A DNA stretch of 64,000 bases, taken from DATKPE01 sp033854175 (GTDB lineage Bacteria; Bacteroidota; Ignavibacteria; UBA10030; SZUA-254). Location of the stretch: assembly GCA_033854175.1 (NCBI GenBank), contig JAWOKN010000004.1, positions 1 to 64,000 on the forward strand, read 5' to 3'. The notes under the pieces are model-generated. The model saw only the letters and a list, made by a program, of their open reading frames with translations, did not search any database and was not told the origin of the DNA. Below, piece after piece: positions 25,841 through 35,629 of this stretch; positions within the stretch are counted from its first letter, which is position 1, and the number at the start of each line of letters is the position of its first letter. The translations under genes were made by a program, and so were the position numbers.

Positions 25841-27829
25841 ATGAAAACCGTCATTTGCATCCTCGCAATCGGATTTTCATTTCTCTGGCTCTCGTGCACA
25901 ACAGCACTCCTCATGGACGCATCGGCGCTGCGCGAGGAGCTCGGACTGGAACGCATGCCGACACCAGAGGATTACCCGGATGTCGATGGCGTAATCCTCC
26001 TCGACAAACAGGAGATCGAAATGAACCTGGAGGCGAACAACGATCTCTTCACCTATAATAAAATTCACCGGATCCAGAAGCTTTTCCGCAACATTGAACA
26101 CAATGCGACGGTTCAGATCCCCCTGTTCGAGGGTGAATCGATATCCGATCTGCATGCCCGCACTATACGACCCGACGGGAGCAATGTTTTTCTGAGAGAG
26201 CAGGACGTGTATACCATCACCGGCGAAGCGAAGGGACCGGTGTTTTATTCGGACGCGAAAATCGTCCGGTTTACGTTTCCTGCGGTTGAGAAGGGATGCA
26301 TCCTCGATTACGAGTACACGAAAAAAACCCAGCGTGCCTTCTGGTATGATGTCTGGAAGATTCAAAACTACCTCCCCACGATGAAGGATCAGTACACCCT
26401 GACCATACCCCTCGTCCTGATGGATAAACAGCACGGTCTGGGGTGGACATGGCGCTACAAGAGCTACAACTACCCGGGTCTGCCGAAACCGGTCCAGTCC
26501 CCGACCAACATCTATGAACGGATGTCGAACAACGGAAAGGTGTCGTTCACCTGGACGCTCTATGACATACCCGAGTTCGAACGCGAGGTCAACATGCCGC
26601 CCCAATCCATGAATATGGCGTATGTAAAATTCTCGCTCTCGGAATGGTCGAGCTGGGATTCAATCGCGTCCTGGTACTACAGCAATTTCTTTGAGCCACA
26701 GCTTTCATCGGGCGACGACATCCGCCAGCTATCCAGGGAGCTTGCCGCCAACACGACGAACGAAAAAGAGGCCATACAGAGTATTTCAAAGTTCGTCCAG
26801 GGGATCCGCTACGTCGCCGTCGACCTCGGCCCGGGTTTCCTCCAGCCCTCCCCCCCACGGCTTGTCCTGCAGCGGAAATATGGTGATTGCAAGGACAAGG
26901 CGGCGCTTCTGGTCAGCATGTTGCACGCGGTTCATATCAACGCAAACCCGGTGCTCGTTCTGACCGCCTCCGAGGGAGTACTCGATCCTGAATTTCCGAC
27001 GTGGAATTTCAATCATATGATCGTGAGAACGGAGACCCGCGGTCACCAGGTCTTCTGGATCGATCCGACGGTCAACTACTGCCTGATCGGACAGCTCCCC
27101 TGGCAGGATGAAGGCATCGATGTCCTTGTCCTCCACCCCGACGGAACTTCCTCCATCGAACACACACCGAATGCCTCATGCGATCAGAACGTGACCGATA
27201 TCGATGTTTCCGTCCAGGTCGATACAAGTCATGACACGCATTTCGACGTCCGCATGAGCTATACAGGCGAGAAAAATTTCCGCAACCGGGCTTTTTTCAA
27301 TGATTATACCGAAAAGGAATTACGCGAGTTCTGCAAGGAACTCATCGTGGATGATTTTTTCAACGCGACGATCAAGAACTGCTCGTTCACAAACTCCGAT
27401 TCGCTTGCCTGCGATCTGAGCCTCGCGTTCGATTTCACCGTCCCTGATGCGCTCAAAAAGCAGGGGGATCTCTATTTCCTGAACATTGATCCCTTCAAAC
27501 TCTTCACCGATCTCTCATGGCTGGCCAAGGAAAACCGGATCTATCCGATCGATCTCGAATATCCCTATACGATCCGGAAGAAGATCAGCGTTGTGTATCC
27601 CCACGACAGGTTCATTGTCAGAAATATCCCCGACAAGATCCAGATTAAAAACGACGACCTCCTGTATGTCAACGGATTCACCTCATCGGGCGGATTCCAG
27701 CTCATCGAAGACGAGACCTTCTCAGTGCAGCAACCCTATATCCCCGCCCACAAATACGGTGAACTGAGAAGCCTTTTTGAGGCCGTCAAAAGCCGGTCCA
27801 CGGAGAAACTGATTTTCACCCGCCGCTGA
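25841..27829 (+). CDS. DUF3857 and transglutaminase-like domain lipoprotein
   Basis: 662 aa from the ATG at 25841, which starts a lipoprotein signal (MKTVICILAIGFSFLWLSC, Cys19). The first half matches the DUF3857 pattern (repeated beta strands, RPDGSNVFL). A transglutaminase-like triad follows: Cys350 in KYGDCKDKA, His392 in FNHMIV and Asp408 in WIDPT. These proteins occur widely in Bacteroidota and relatives; the in vivo reaction is unknown. The extra upstream codons to 25781 are not signal-like. It is convergent with guaA, only 7 bp apart, with no clear terminator between them. Confidence 0.88.
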   Translation: MKTVICILAIGFSFLWLSCTTALLMDASALREELGLERMPTPEDYPDVDGVILLDKQEIEMNLEANNDLFTYNKIHRIQKLFRNIEHNATVQIPLFEGESISDLHARTIRPDGSNVFLREQDVYTITGEAKGPVFYSDAKIVRFTFPAVEKGCILDYEYTKKTQRAFWYDVWKIQNYLPTMKDQYTLTIPLVLMDKQHGLGWTWRYKSYNYPGLPKPVQSPTNIYERMSNNGKVSFTWTLYDIPEFEREVNMPPQSMNMAYVKFSLSEWSSWDSIASWYYSNFFEPQLSSGDDIRQLSRELAANTTNEKEAIQSISKFVQGIRYVAVDLGPGFLQPSPPRLVLQRKYGDCKDKAALLVSMLHAVHINANPVLVLTASEGVLDPEFPTWNFNHMIVRTETRGHQVFWIDPTVNYCLIGQLPWQDEGIDVLVLHPDGTSSIEHTPNASCDQNVTDIDVSVQVDTSHDTHFDVRMSYTGEKNFRNRAFFNDYTEKELREFCKELIVDDFFNATIKNCSFTNSDSLACDLSLAFDFTVPDALKKQGDLYFLNIDPFKLFTDLSWLAKENRIYPIDLEYPYTIRKKISVVYPHDRFIVRNIPDKIQIKNDDLLYVNGFTSSGGFQLIEDETFSVQQPYIPAHKYGELRSLFEAVKSRSTEKLIFTRR

Positions 27830-27836
27830 TCCCCCC

Positions 27837-29390
27837 CTATTCCCATTCGATGGTCGAGGGCGGCTTTGAACTGATGTCGTAGACCACCCTGTTGACCCCC
27901 CGCACCTCGTTGATGATGCGGTTTGAAACCGCTGCAAGAAATTCGTGCGGAAATTGCGCCCAGTCGGCAGTCATCCCGTCCAGACTCGTCACCGCACGCA
28001 GTGCGATCACATTCTCATACGTCCGCTGGTCCCCCATGACGCCCACCGTCTGGACAGGGAGCAGAACCGCAAACGCCTGCCACACAGCTTCATACCCCCC
28101 CGTCTTGCGGAGTTCGTCGGTAAAAACAGCATCGGCGTTCCGGAGAATTTCAAGTTTCTCCCGGGTGATGCTGCCGACGACCCTGACCGCAAGCCCCGGG
28201 CCCGGAAAAGGATGACGGTGAAGAATTTCCGGCGGGATGCCAAGGACACCCCCGACCTCGCGGACCTCATCCTTGAACAATTCCCTGAGCGGTTCAAGGA
28301 GCTTCAGATGCATCCTCCGGGGCAATCCCCCCACGTTGTGGTGGCTTTTAATCGTGTGGGACGGCCCGCGGAATGAGACAGACTCGATGACATCCGGATA
28401 CAGCGTCCCCTGGGCAAGATACCCCACCTTGCCGAATTTCCGTGCTTCCTGTTCAAAGAGCTTGATGAAAAGCCTCCCGATGATTTTTCTTTTTTTCTCC
28501 GGATCAGAGACATCACGAAGTTCCCCCAAAAAGATCTTTGATGCATCCAGGTGCCGGAGATGAAAATGGAAGTGTTCCCGGTACAACCGGACGAGATCTT
28601 CACTTTCATTCCTTCGCATCAGGCCATTATTGATGTGAACGCAGTAGAGCCTGGACCCGACCGCCTTCTGCAACAGGACAGCAAGCACCGTCGAATCAAC
28701 GCCCCCGCTCAGGGCACAGAGGACATTCCCGTCCCCGACCGTCTTTTCAATGTCAGCCAGCGACTGGTCGATAAATGAGCGGGCATTCCATCCACCCCGG
28801 CATCCGCAAATCGTAAAGAGAAAATTTTTCAGGATCTGCTTCCCCCCCTCGGTATGCGTCACCTCGGGATGAAACTGAACACCGTAGATTTTTTTGACAC
28901 GGTTCTTCACCGCACAGATCGGCGAATTCCGGGAATGGGCCATGCTTGTGAACCCGGCAGGGAGTTTCGTGAGAGCGTCGGCGTGACTCATCCAGACCCG
29001 AACCCCTTCCTTCCCGGGAACTTCGATATCCCTCAGGAGGTCAGTTGCATCATCGATGATGATCTCCGCCGGGCCAAATTCACGCCGGACGGAGCGGTCA
29101 ACCTCACCACCCAACCGGTCGGCAATCACCTGGAGTCCGTAACAAATCCCAAGCACCGGAATCCCCAGATCAAAAATTCCGGGTTCCGGGAGCGGTGCAT
29201 TTCGTTCATAGACACTGGCCGGACCCCCCGAAAGGATGATTCCTGCAGGATTCAGCGATTTGACCTTCTCTACCGTCAGATGAAACGGATGGAGCTCCGA
29301 ATAAACCCCGAGTTCCCTGACACGCCGGGCAATCAGCTGGCTGTATTGCGAACCAAAATCGAGGATAAGAATCAGTTCTTTAGGATGCAT
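27837..29390 (-). CDS. guaA: GMP synthase (glutamine-hydrolysing)
   Basis: 517 aa from the ATG at 29390 (MHPKELILILDFGSQYSQ). The class I glutamine amidotransferase domain has Cys83 in GICYGLQ and the His/Glu pair in FHPEVTH. The ATP-pyrophosphatase loop is LSGGVDST, and the C-terminal dimerisation domain ends in PPSTIEWE. It converts XMP to GMP. The frame is open 15 codons further up, but that extension is not conserved in the family. A TTGGTT, 16 bp, TATTTT promoter is about 40 bp upstream, so it may be transcribed separately from gcvP. Confidence 0.97.
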   Translation of the reverse strand: MHPKELILILDFGSQYSQLIARRVRELGVYSELHPFHLTVEKVKSLNPAGIILSGGPASVYERNAPLPEPGIFDLGIPVLGICYGLQVIADRLGGEVDRSVRREFGPAEIIIDDATDLLRDIEVPGKEGVRVWMSHADALTKLPAGFTSMAHSRNSPICAVKNRVKKIYGVQFHPEVTHTEGGKQILKNFLFTICGCRGGWNARSFIDQSLADIEKTVGDGNVLCALSGGVDSTVLAVLLQKAVGSRLYCVHINNGLMRRNESEDLVRLYREHFHFHLRHLDASKIFLGELRDVSDPEKKRKIIGRLFIKLFEQEARKFGKVGYLAQGTLYPDVIESVSFRGPSHTIKSHHNVGGLPRRMHLKLLEPLRELFKDEVREVGGVLGIPPEILHRHPFPGPGLAVRVVGSITREKLEILRNADAVFTDELRKTGGYEAVWQAFAVLLPVQTVGVMGDQRTYENVIALRAVTSLDGMTADWAQFPHEFLAAVSNRIINEVRGVNRVVYDISSKPPSTIEWE

Positions 29391-29426
29391 CTTTTCTCGT
29401 GGGAACATGAAAGGAAAACTCCATGT

Positions 29427-29454
29427 AAAATACAAAAAAGGAAGGGAAAACCAA
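29427..29454 (-). promoter_or_regulatory. Candidate promoter of guaA
   Basis: Minus strand: TTGGTT (29449-29454), 16-bp spacer, TATTTT (29427-29432). Confidence 0.4.
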
Positions 29455-29530
29455 CATCGGGTCAGAAAATCACCCGAGCGACAACGTCACCTTGTCTTGA
29501 AAACGAAGAGCCGGGGATCCGAAAACGCGT

Positions 29531-32410
29531 TTATGCGGTTTCGTACTCCGACACGGGGGGGCAGGTGCAAACGAGATTTTTATCCCCGAACGCATTGTTG
29601 ATTCTTCCGACGGCCGGCCAGAATTTTCTCGCCTTCACCCAGGGGGTGGGAAATACGGCCATTTCACGCGAGTAGGGATGCTCCCATTCACTCCTGATAA
29701 CCATGTCCGCCGTGTGGGGTGCGTTCTTCAGAAGGTTGTCTTCCCGCCCCACCTTTCCCTCCTCGATCTGCCTGATCTCATTCCGGATCGATATCAGCGC
29801 ATCACAATAACGATCCAACTCCCTCTTCGATTCACTCTCGGTCGGTTCAATCATCAAGGTCCCGGGGACGGGAAATGAGGTCGTCGGAGCGTGAAAGCCA
29901 TAATCCATCAGCCGCTTGGCGACATCCTCGACTTCAATCCCCGCGTTTTGTTTCACCTGCCGGAGGTCGATGATGAACTCGTGCGCGACACCGCCATTGA
30001 CCCCTTGATACACTATCGGATAATACTCTTCCAGCCGCTTCGCCATGTAGTTGGCATTCAGGATTGCAATTTTGGTGGCCCTTGTCAGCCCCTCGATGCC
30101 CATCAGCATAATGTACATCCAGGAAATAACCATGATGCTGGGACTCCCCCAGGGTGCCGCTGATACCGGGCCTATCGCATCGGGACCGCCTGTGGGAATC
30201 ACCGGATGCGAGGGCAAAAAAGGTGCAAGCCGACCCGTGACCCCGATCGGTCCCATGCCCGGGCCACCGCCACCATGCGGGATACAAAACGTCTTGTGAA
30301 GATTCAGATGGCAGACATCCGCGCCGAGCTCCGCCGGACGGCAGAGTCCGACCTGCGCGTTCAGATTGGCGCCGTCCATATAGACCAGGCCGCCGTTCTG
30401 GTGTATGATCGCACAGATTTCCCTGACGGACTCCTCAAACACGCCATGGGTCGAGGGATAAGTGACCATCAGCGCCCCAAGGCGGTCCCTGTAGTGCAGG
30501 GCCTTTTCCTTCAGATCCTGAACATCGATCGATCCGTCCTCTCTCGAGCGTACGATCACCACCTGCATACCCGCCATGACCGCGCTTGCGGGATTTGTCC
30601 CGTGAGCCGAGGACGGGATAAGACAGACATCGCGGGATCCCTGGCCGTTCTTCTCATGACACGCCCTGATCACGAGCAGGCCCGTGTATTCGCCCTGCGC
30701 ACCCGAGTTCGGCTGAAACGAGATCGCATCAAATCCTGTGATGTCCTTCAGCATCATCTCCAACTGGCGAAATAATCCCTGGTAACCCGCGGCCTGCGAG
30801 ACGGGTGCGAACGGATGCAGAGCGTTGAATTTTTTCCACGTGATCGGTACGAGTTCCGTCGTGGCATTGAGCTTCATCGTGCACGAGCCGAGCGGAATCA
30901 TGCTCTGGGTCAGCGAGAGGTCTTTTTGTTCGAGTGTCCGGATGTACCGCATCATCTCGGTCTCCGAGTGATACATGTGAAATACCGGATGCGTCAGATA
31001 CCCGCTCGTCCGCTTCATGAAGCCCGGATAGTCCTGACCATCCTCGGCCCTGAAGGATTCTCCGGGATGTTGTTGATGCCGTACTGATGCAAAAACCGAC
31101 AGGAGAAGATCGACTTCCGCACCCGTCGAACGTTCATCGAGGGAAATGCCGATGGATGCGTCATCAAACCACCGTACATTGATCTTCTTCCCGGCCAAGA
31201 GGTTTTCGAGCTCCTTCGTATCCCTGCTGTCGTATCCGATCCTGAGGGTGTCGAAATAATGTTCATGCCGGATCGTAAATCCCAGGGACTGCAATCCTTG
31301 TGAAAGTGCCGCCGTCAGCTGCCATACCCGAGCAGCGATTTGCCGCAACCGGCTGGGGCCGTGATATACGGCGTACATGCCCGCCATGACCGCCAGAAGG
31401 ACCTGCGCAGTGCAGATATTGGACGTTGCCTTCTCCCTTCTGATATGCTGCTCGCGTGTCTGGAGTGCCATTCGAAGGGCGGGCTCGCCCCTGGAATCGA
31501 CCGAAACGCCGATGATCCGACCGGGGATGAGCCTCTTAAAATGATCTGTTGTGGCCAGGAACGCCGCGTGAGGACCTCCATAACCGAGGGGAACCCCGAA
31601 CCGTTGCGTATTCCCGACAGCTGCGTCAGCACCGAATTCACCCGGCGGAACCAGAAGCGTCAGGGAGAGAAGGTCGGTCGCGACAGCCACAAATATGCCG
31701 GCGTCATGCGCCTTCCGGCAAAACTCCCGGTAGTCACGTATCTCTCCATCCGATGCGGGGTACTGGAGCAGCGCCCCGAAATATTCACCCCCGAAACCAA
31801 ACTCCCCCTCTCCACCCGTCATGACGGTAATGCCGAGATGCTTCGCACGCGTCCGAACCACGGCGATGGTCTGGGGATGGCAGTTTGAAGCCGCGAAGAA
31901 TTTTTTCCCCCGCACCCTTCCCATGTTGTTGTAGAACATGATCATCACTTCCGCCGCAGCAGTAGCCTCGTCGAGGAGAGAGGCGTTGGTGATCGGGAAA
32001 CCCGTCAGATCGGACACCATCGTCTGAAAATTCAGGAGTGCCTCCAGCCTCCCCTGGGCGATCTCTGCCTGATAGGGCGTGTATTGCGTGTACCACCCGG
32101 GATTTTCGAGAATATTCCGTTGAATCACCGCGGGAGTGATGGTGTCGTAATATCCCATGCCGATGAGGGAGCGGTAGGATTGATTTTGATCCGCCAGATC
32201 CTCCGCTTGTCTTATGGCGTCGGATTCATCAATGGGAGATGAAAGGTGGAAGGGGGCCCTTGTCCTGATCGTGGGGGGGATCACCCTGTCGATAAATTCA
32301 TCAAGCGTACGACTGCCGAGCGTCTGAAGCATCTCATCAACATCTTGATCGGCCGGACCGAGGTGACGTTCCACAAACTGAGAATTCCGTGCGTGCTTGT
32401 TCGTTGTCAT
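29531..32410 (-). CDS. gcvP: Glycine dehydrogenase (decarboxylating), single-chain P protein
   Basis: 959 aa, so both halves of the P protein are fused in one chain. The PLP lysine lies in HLNLHKTFCIPHGGGGPG. Glycine-rich motifs and the N-terminal FVERHLGP and IPPTIRTR elements are typical. It decarboxylates glycine and passes the methylamine group to the lipoyl arm of GcvH. gcvH lies 144 bp upstream in the same direction. The T protein gene (gcvT) is not in the window. AGGA precedes the ATG. Confidence 0.97.
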   Translation of the reverse strand: MTTNKHARNSQFVERHLGPADQDVDEMLQTLGSRTLDEFIDRVIPPTIRTRAPFHLSSPIDESDAIRQAEDLADQNQSYRSLIGMGYYDTITPAVIQRNILENPGWYTQYTPYQAEIAQGRLEALLNFQTMVSDLTGFPITNASLLDEATAAAEVMIMFYNNMGRVRGKKFFAASNCHPQTIAVVRTRAKHLGITVMTGGEGEFGFGGEYFGALLQYPASDGEIRDYREFCRKAHDAGIFVAVATDLLSLTLLVPPGEFGADAAVGNTQRFGVPLGYGGPHAAFLATTDHFKRLIPGRIIGVSVDSRGEPALRMALQTREQHIRREKATSNICTAQVLLAVMAGMYAVYHGPSRLRQIAARVWQLTAALSQGLQSLGFTIRHEHYFDTLRIGYDSRDTKELENLLAGKKINVRWFDDASIGISLDERSTGAEVDLLLSVFASVRHQQHPGESFRAEDGQDYPGFMKRTSGYLTHPVFHMYHSETEMMRYIRTLEQKDLSLTQSMIPLGSCTMKLNATTELVPITWKKFNALHPFAPVSQAAGYQGLFRQLEMMLKDITGFDAISFQPNSGAQGEYTGLLVIRACHEKNGQGSRDVCLIPSSAHGTNPASAVMAGMQVVIVRSREDGSIDVQDLKEKALHYRDRLGALMVTYPSTHGVFEESVREICAIIHQNGGLVYMDGANLNAQVGLCRPAELGADVCHLNLHKTFCIPHGGGGPGMGPIGVTGRLAPFLPSHPVIPTGGPDAIGPVSAAPWGSPSIMVISWMYIMLMGIEGLTRATKIAILNANYMAKRLEEYYPIVYQGVNGGVAHEFIIDLRQVKQNAGIEVEDVAKRLMDYGFHAPTTSFPVPGTLMIEPTESESKRELDRYCDALISIRNEIRQIEEGKVGREDNLLKNAPHTADMVIRSEWEHPYSREMAVFPTPWVKARKFWPAVGRINNAFGDKNLVCTCPPVSEYETA

Positions 32411-32554
32411 AAAAATTCCTGGTAAGAAAATTCATTTCGATTGTTGCATAAAGAACCTGTAATGGGACAACCCGCAGTTTGCAGGGCAGAACACGTTACC
32501 GGTGCAGAACACAAGAGGTAAGAACGCAGATTCCGACCACGGGAAATGATGTGT

Positions 32555-32935
32555 CTACTTCCCGATCAGATCGCGATATCGCTTCGCATCGAGAAGATTC
32601 TTGATTTCACCCTTATCCTCAATGCGGATATGGATGATCCATCCGGCCTTGTAGGGGTCCTTGTTCACGGTCTCCGGCTTCTTTTCCAGTTCAGAATTGA
32701 CCGCGACAACCTCACCACTCACCGGCGCAAAAAGATCCGAAACGGCCTTCACGGCCTCGATTGTTCCGAAACTTTCCCCCTGTTTGACCCGCCGGCCTAT
32801 TTTTGGTGCGTCGACGAAGACGATGTCGCCCAGTTCGCCCTGAGCATAATCGGTAATACCGACCACACCCTTGTCCCCCTCCACGCGCACCCACTCGTGA
32901 TCTTTTGTGTACATCACATCTTCAGGGAATGTCAT
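32555..32935 (-). CDS. gcvH: Glycine cleavage system H protein
   Basis: 126 aa, full length. The lipoyl-carrying Lys63 lies in GTIEAVKAVSD, and VGITDYAQGELGDIVFV is the family signature. It shuttles the aminomethyl group between P, T and L proteins. It starts 21 bp after accC on the same strand, so it is probably part of the efp-accB-accC-gcvH(-gcvP) transcript. Confidence 0.97.
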   Translation of the reverse strand: MTFPEDVMYTKDHEWVRVEGDKGVVGITDYAQGELGDIVFVDAPKIGRRVKQGESFGTIEAVKAVSDLFAPVSGEVVAVNSELEKKPETVNKDPYKAGWIIHIRIEDKGEIKNLLDAKRYRDLIGK

Positions 32936-32956
32936 ATCACTTGGTCCTTTTTATGA

Positions 32957-34297
32957 TTAATCTCTGAGATAGTCTCGTTCGACGAAGCCCGTGTCGTAGA
33001 TGCCGCTCCGGAATGTTTCGTTCCGCATCACCTTGCGGTGGAAGGGAAGCGTCGTATGGATGCCCTCGATCGTAAACTCCTCCAGCGCACCGGCCATCTT
33101 CGAAATCGCTTCCTGACGGGAAGGGGCAACGACGACGAGCTTCGCGATCAGGGAGTCATAATGGGGTGGAATGGTATATCCGGTGTAACAATGGGTGTCA
33201 ACCCGTATGCCGTAACCGCCCGGTATGTGGAAGCTGGTAATCTCACCCGGACAGGGACGGAAGTCATGATCCGGATCCTCGGCATTCACACGGCATTCGA
33301 TGGCATGCCCCTTCGGTTTGAATTCCTTCCTCCGGAGCCGTTCGCCGGCAGCCGTGCGGAGCTGAAGCTTTATCAGATCCATCCCGACCGTTTCCTCGGT
33401 CACCGGATGTTCAACCTGGATCCGGGTATTCATCTCCATGAAGTAAAAATTCCGGTTTTTGTCGACCAGAAATTCTATCGTTCCCGCCCCCTCGTACTGG
33501 ACACTCTTGGCTCCCTTGACTGCCGCAGCCCCCATCTTCTCCCTCAATTCCTCATCGATGAACGGCGACGGGGACTCCTCAATGAGTTTCTGATGCCGGC
33601 GCTGGATGGTGCAGTCGCGCTCGTTGAGATGGACGACGTTTCCGTGGCTGTCACCAAATATCTGAACTTCAATGTGCCTCGGCTCCTCGACAAATTTTTC
33701 GACATAGAGATTCGAATCCCCGAACGCCGCACCCGCTTCGTTGCTTGCCATCTGAAAGAACTTTTCAAAATCCGCCGGATCCCGGACAATCCGCATGCCT
33801 TTTCCGCCCCCGCCAGCCGACGCCTTGATCATCACCGGAAAACCGATCGCCGTCGCAATCTCAATCCCCTTCTTGATGTCACTCACGATCCCCTCACTTC
33901 CCGGGATGACGGGAACGCCGGCCTTTTTCATCGTCTCCTTTGCCAGGGCCTTATCTCCCATCGAGGTAATTGCGGCCGGTGAGGGACCGATGAACTTCAA
34001 ACCCTGCGACTCGCAGATTTCCGCAAACTGGGCGTTCTCCGCAAGGAAACCGTAGCCGGGATGGATGGCGTCCGAACCGGTGATCTCGGCAGCCGATATG
34101 ATCCGCGGTATATGAAGATAACTTTCCCTGCTCGGAGGGGGTCCGATGCAGATCGCTTCATCGGCGAACTTCACATGCAGCGCGAACCTGTCCGCCTCAG
34201 AGTAGACAGCCACCGTCTTGATGGAAAGCTCACGGCAGACACGGATGATCCTGAGTGCAATTTCTCCCCTGTTTGCGATTAAGATCTTTGTAAACAC
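32957..34297 (-). CDS. accC: Biotin carboxylase subunit of acetyl-CoA carboxylase
   Basis: 446 aa, ATP-grasp. It shows FTKILIANRGEIALRI at the N-terminus, the glycine loop SAGGGGKGMR, the HIEVQIFGDSHG stretch and the catalytic region FMEMNTRIQVEHPVTE. It carboxylates biotin on AccB in the first step of fatty-acid synthesis. The start is a GTG at 34297; no ATG and no strong Shine-Dalgarno are available. accB lies directly upstream (53 bp). accA and accD are not in the window. Confidence 0.97.
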   Translation of the reverse strand: MFTKILIANRGEIALRIIRVCRELSIKTVAVYSEADRFALHVKFADEAICIGPPPSRESYLHIPRIISAAEITGSDAIHPGYGFLAENAQFAEICESQGLKFIGPSPAAITSMGDKALAKETMKKAGVPVIPGSEGIVSDIKKGIEIATAIGFPVMIKASAGGGGKGMRIVRDPADFEKFFQMASNEAGAAFGDSNLYVEKFVEEPRHIEVQIFGDSHGNVVHLNERDCTIQRRHQKLIEESPSPFIDEELREKMGAAAVKGAKSVQYEGAGTIEFLVDKNRNFYFMEMNTRIQVEHPVTEETVGMDLIKLQLRTAAGERLRRKEFKPKGHAIECRVNAEDPDHDFRPCPGEITSFHIPGGYGIRVDTHCYTGYTIPPHYDSLIAKLVVVAPSRQEAISKMAGALEEFTIEGIHTTLPFHRKVMRNETFRSGIYDTGFVERDYLRD

Positions 34298-34350
34298 GTG
34301 TGCTGTCTAGAATGCCGGAGTTCTGAATCTATATGAGGAGGTACCGGTTA

Positions 34351-34833
34351 TCACATCGGTTCAAGGAGGAAGAGCGTCTGATTGTATTCGACAGGCTGGC
34401 CGTTTTCGACAAGAATTTTGACAATTTTTCCGGAAACGTCCGATTCGATTTCATTCATCAGCTTCATCGCTTCGACGATGCAGAGAACAGTCTTCTGCTC
34501 AACGAGCTGGCCGACACTGACATAGGGATCCGCATCGGGCGCGGGCGCACGATAAAAGGTTCCGACAATGGGGGATTTGATCTCATGGTACTTCACTTCG
34601 GGAGCAGGAGCTGCTGCGGGAGTTTCAGCAACCTGGGGTGCGGGCGGGGCAGCAGGCGCCGCTAGGGCGGCCCCCGGATTTGCATGAACCGGAACCGCGG
34701 ATGCGGGGGATGAGTTGTTCGTGTGCAGGTTGCGCGCAATTCTCACGCGCAGGCCTTCCTCCTCGATCTCAATCTCATCAACACCGCTCTGTTCAACTAT
34801 CCGAACTATTTTCTTTAAGTACGATAAATCCAT
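34351..34833 (-). CDS. accB: Biotin carboxyl carrier protein of acetyl-CoA carboxylase
   Basis: 160 aa. The N-terminal helical part (DLSYLKKIVRIVEQSGVDEI) is followed by a long Ala/Pro linker (residues about 40-80) and the biotinyl domain with Lys124 in EAMKLMNEIESD. It forms the AccBC subcomplex with the next gene. It lies 66 bp downstream of efp on the same strand, a common efp-accB-accC order. Confidence 0.97.
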   Translation of the reverse strand: MDLSYLKKIVRIVEQSGVDEIEIEEEGLRVRIARNLHTNNSSPASAVPVHANPGAALAAPAAPPAPQVAETPAAAPAPEVKYHEIKSPIVGTFYRAPAPDADPYVSVGQLVEQKTVLCIVEAMKLMNEIESDVSGKIVKILVENGQPVEYNQTLFLLEPM

Positions 34834-34899
34834 GATCGCTCCGGTGGAATGTTTAAAGGAATTTACTTCCGCGCACTGGCAGCCTGCACCAGAATTCCG

Positions 34900-35466
34900 T
34901 CACGCAGCCTTGACGCGCTCGATGTAATCTCCCGTGCGCGTGTCGACACGGATCACATCTCCTTCATTGATGAAGAGCGGCACATTGACCGTCGCACCGG
35001 TCTCGACCTTCGCGGGTTTCTGGGCACCGGTAGCCGTATCACCCCGGACACCCGGAACTGTCTCGACAATTTTCAATTCCACGGTTATCGGAATCTCAAC
35101 CGAAACGATCTCATTCCCGTTGAAGGCTATCTCAACAGTCTCGCTTTCTTTCAGAAAATGGGCACCGTCACCAATCTGTTCCTCATCAATATTTATCTGA
35201 TCATAGGTCTCCTTATCCATGAAGACGTACGACGTGCCGTCATGATAGAGATACTGAAACTCTTTTGTCTCAATCCGGATCGCTTCGACCGTTTCACCGG
35301 CGCGAAAGCGTGTCTCAATGACTTTTCCTGAACGTAAACTCTTCAGTTTGGCACGCACAAACGCGCGCCAATTTCCTGGATTGACATGCTGAAATTCAAC
35401 TATTTGCCAGAGATCACCATCCATGCGAATCGTCATTCCGCTCCGGAAGTCCGAAGTCGTGGCCAT
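34900..35466 (-). CDS. efp: Translation elongation factor P with Asn at the loop tip
   Basis: 188 aa, three beta-barrel domains, full length. EF-P enters the ribosomal E site and relieves stalling at polyproline. The tip loop reads HVNPGNWRAFV, so the residue usually Lys (beta-lysylated or aminopentanolated) or Arg (rhamnosylated) is Asn32. None of the known modification enzymes (EpmA, EarP, YmfI) would have its usual target. The ATG has AGAAGGAG upstream and a good promoter at 35518-35546, which probably drives accB, accC and gcvH as well. Confidence 0.95.
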   Translation of the reverse strand: MATTSDFRSGMTIRMDGDLWQIVEFQHVNPGNWRAFVRAKLKSLRSGKVIETRFRAGETVEAIRIETKEFQYLYHDGTSYVFMDKETYDQINIDEEQIGDGAHFLKESETVEIAFNGNEIVSVEIPITVELKIVETVPGVRGDTATGAQKPAKVETGATVNVPLFINEGDVIRVDTRTGDYIERVKAA

Positions 35467-35517
35467 AAAACTCCTTCTAGTTTAAAAAAATAAGGTCTCA
35501 ATGAAAGTTGGAGCAAA

Positions 35518-35546
35518 AAGATACAAAGAACTCAACTGAAAGTCAA
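35518..35546 (-). promoter_or_regulatory. sigma-70 promoter of the efp-accBC-gcvH operon
   Basis: Minus strand: TTGACT (35541-35546), 17-bp spacer, TATCTT (35518-35523), about 50 bp before the efp ATG. Confidence 0.6.
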
Positions 35547-35629
35547 GGAACACGCAGGTTTTCGCGGTTTTCTTCATGTTTTGTCCATTCCCCCACACGT
35601 CATCCCATCCGGTATGAGACCCCGGAATC

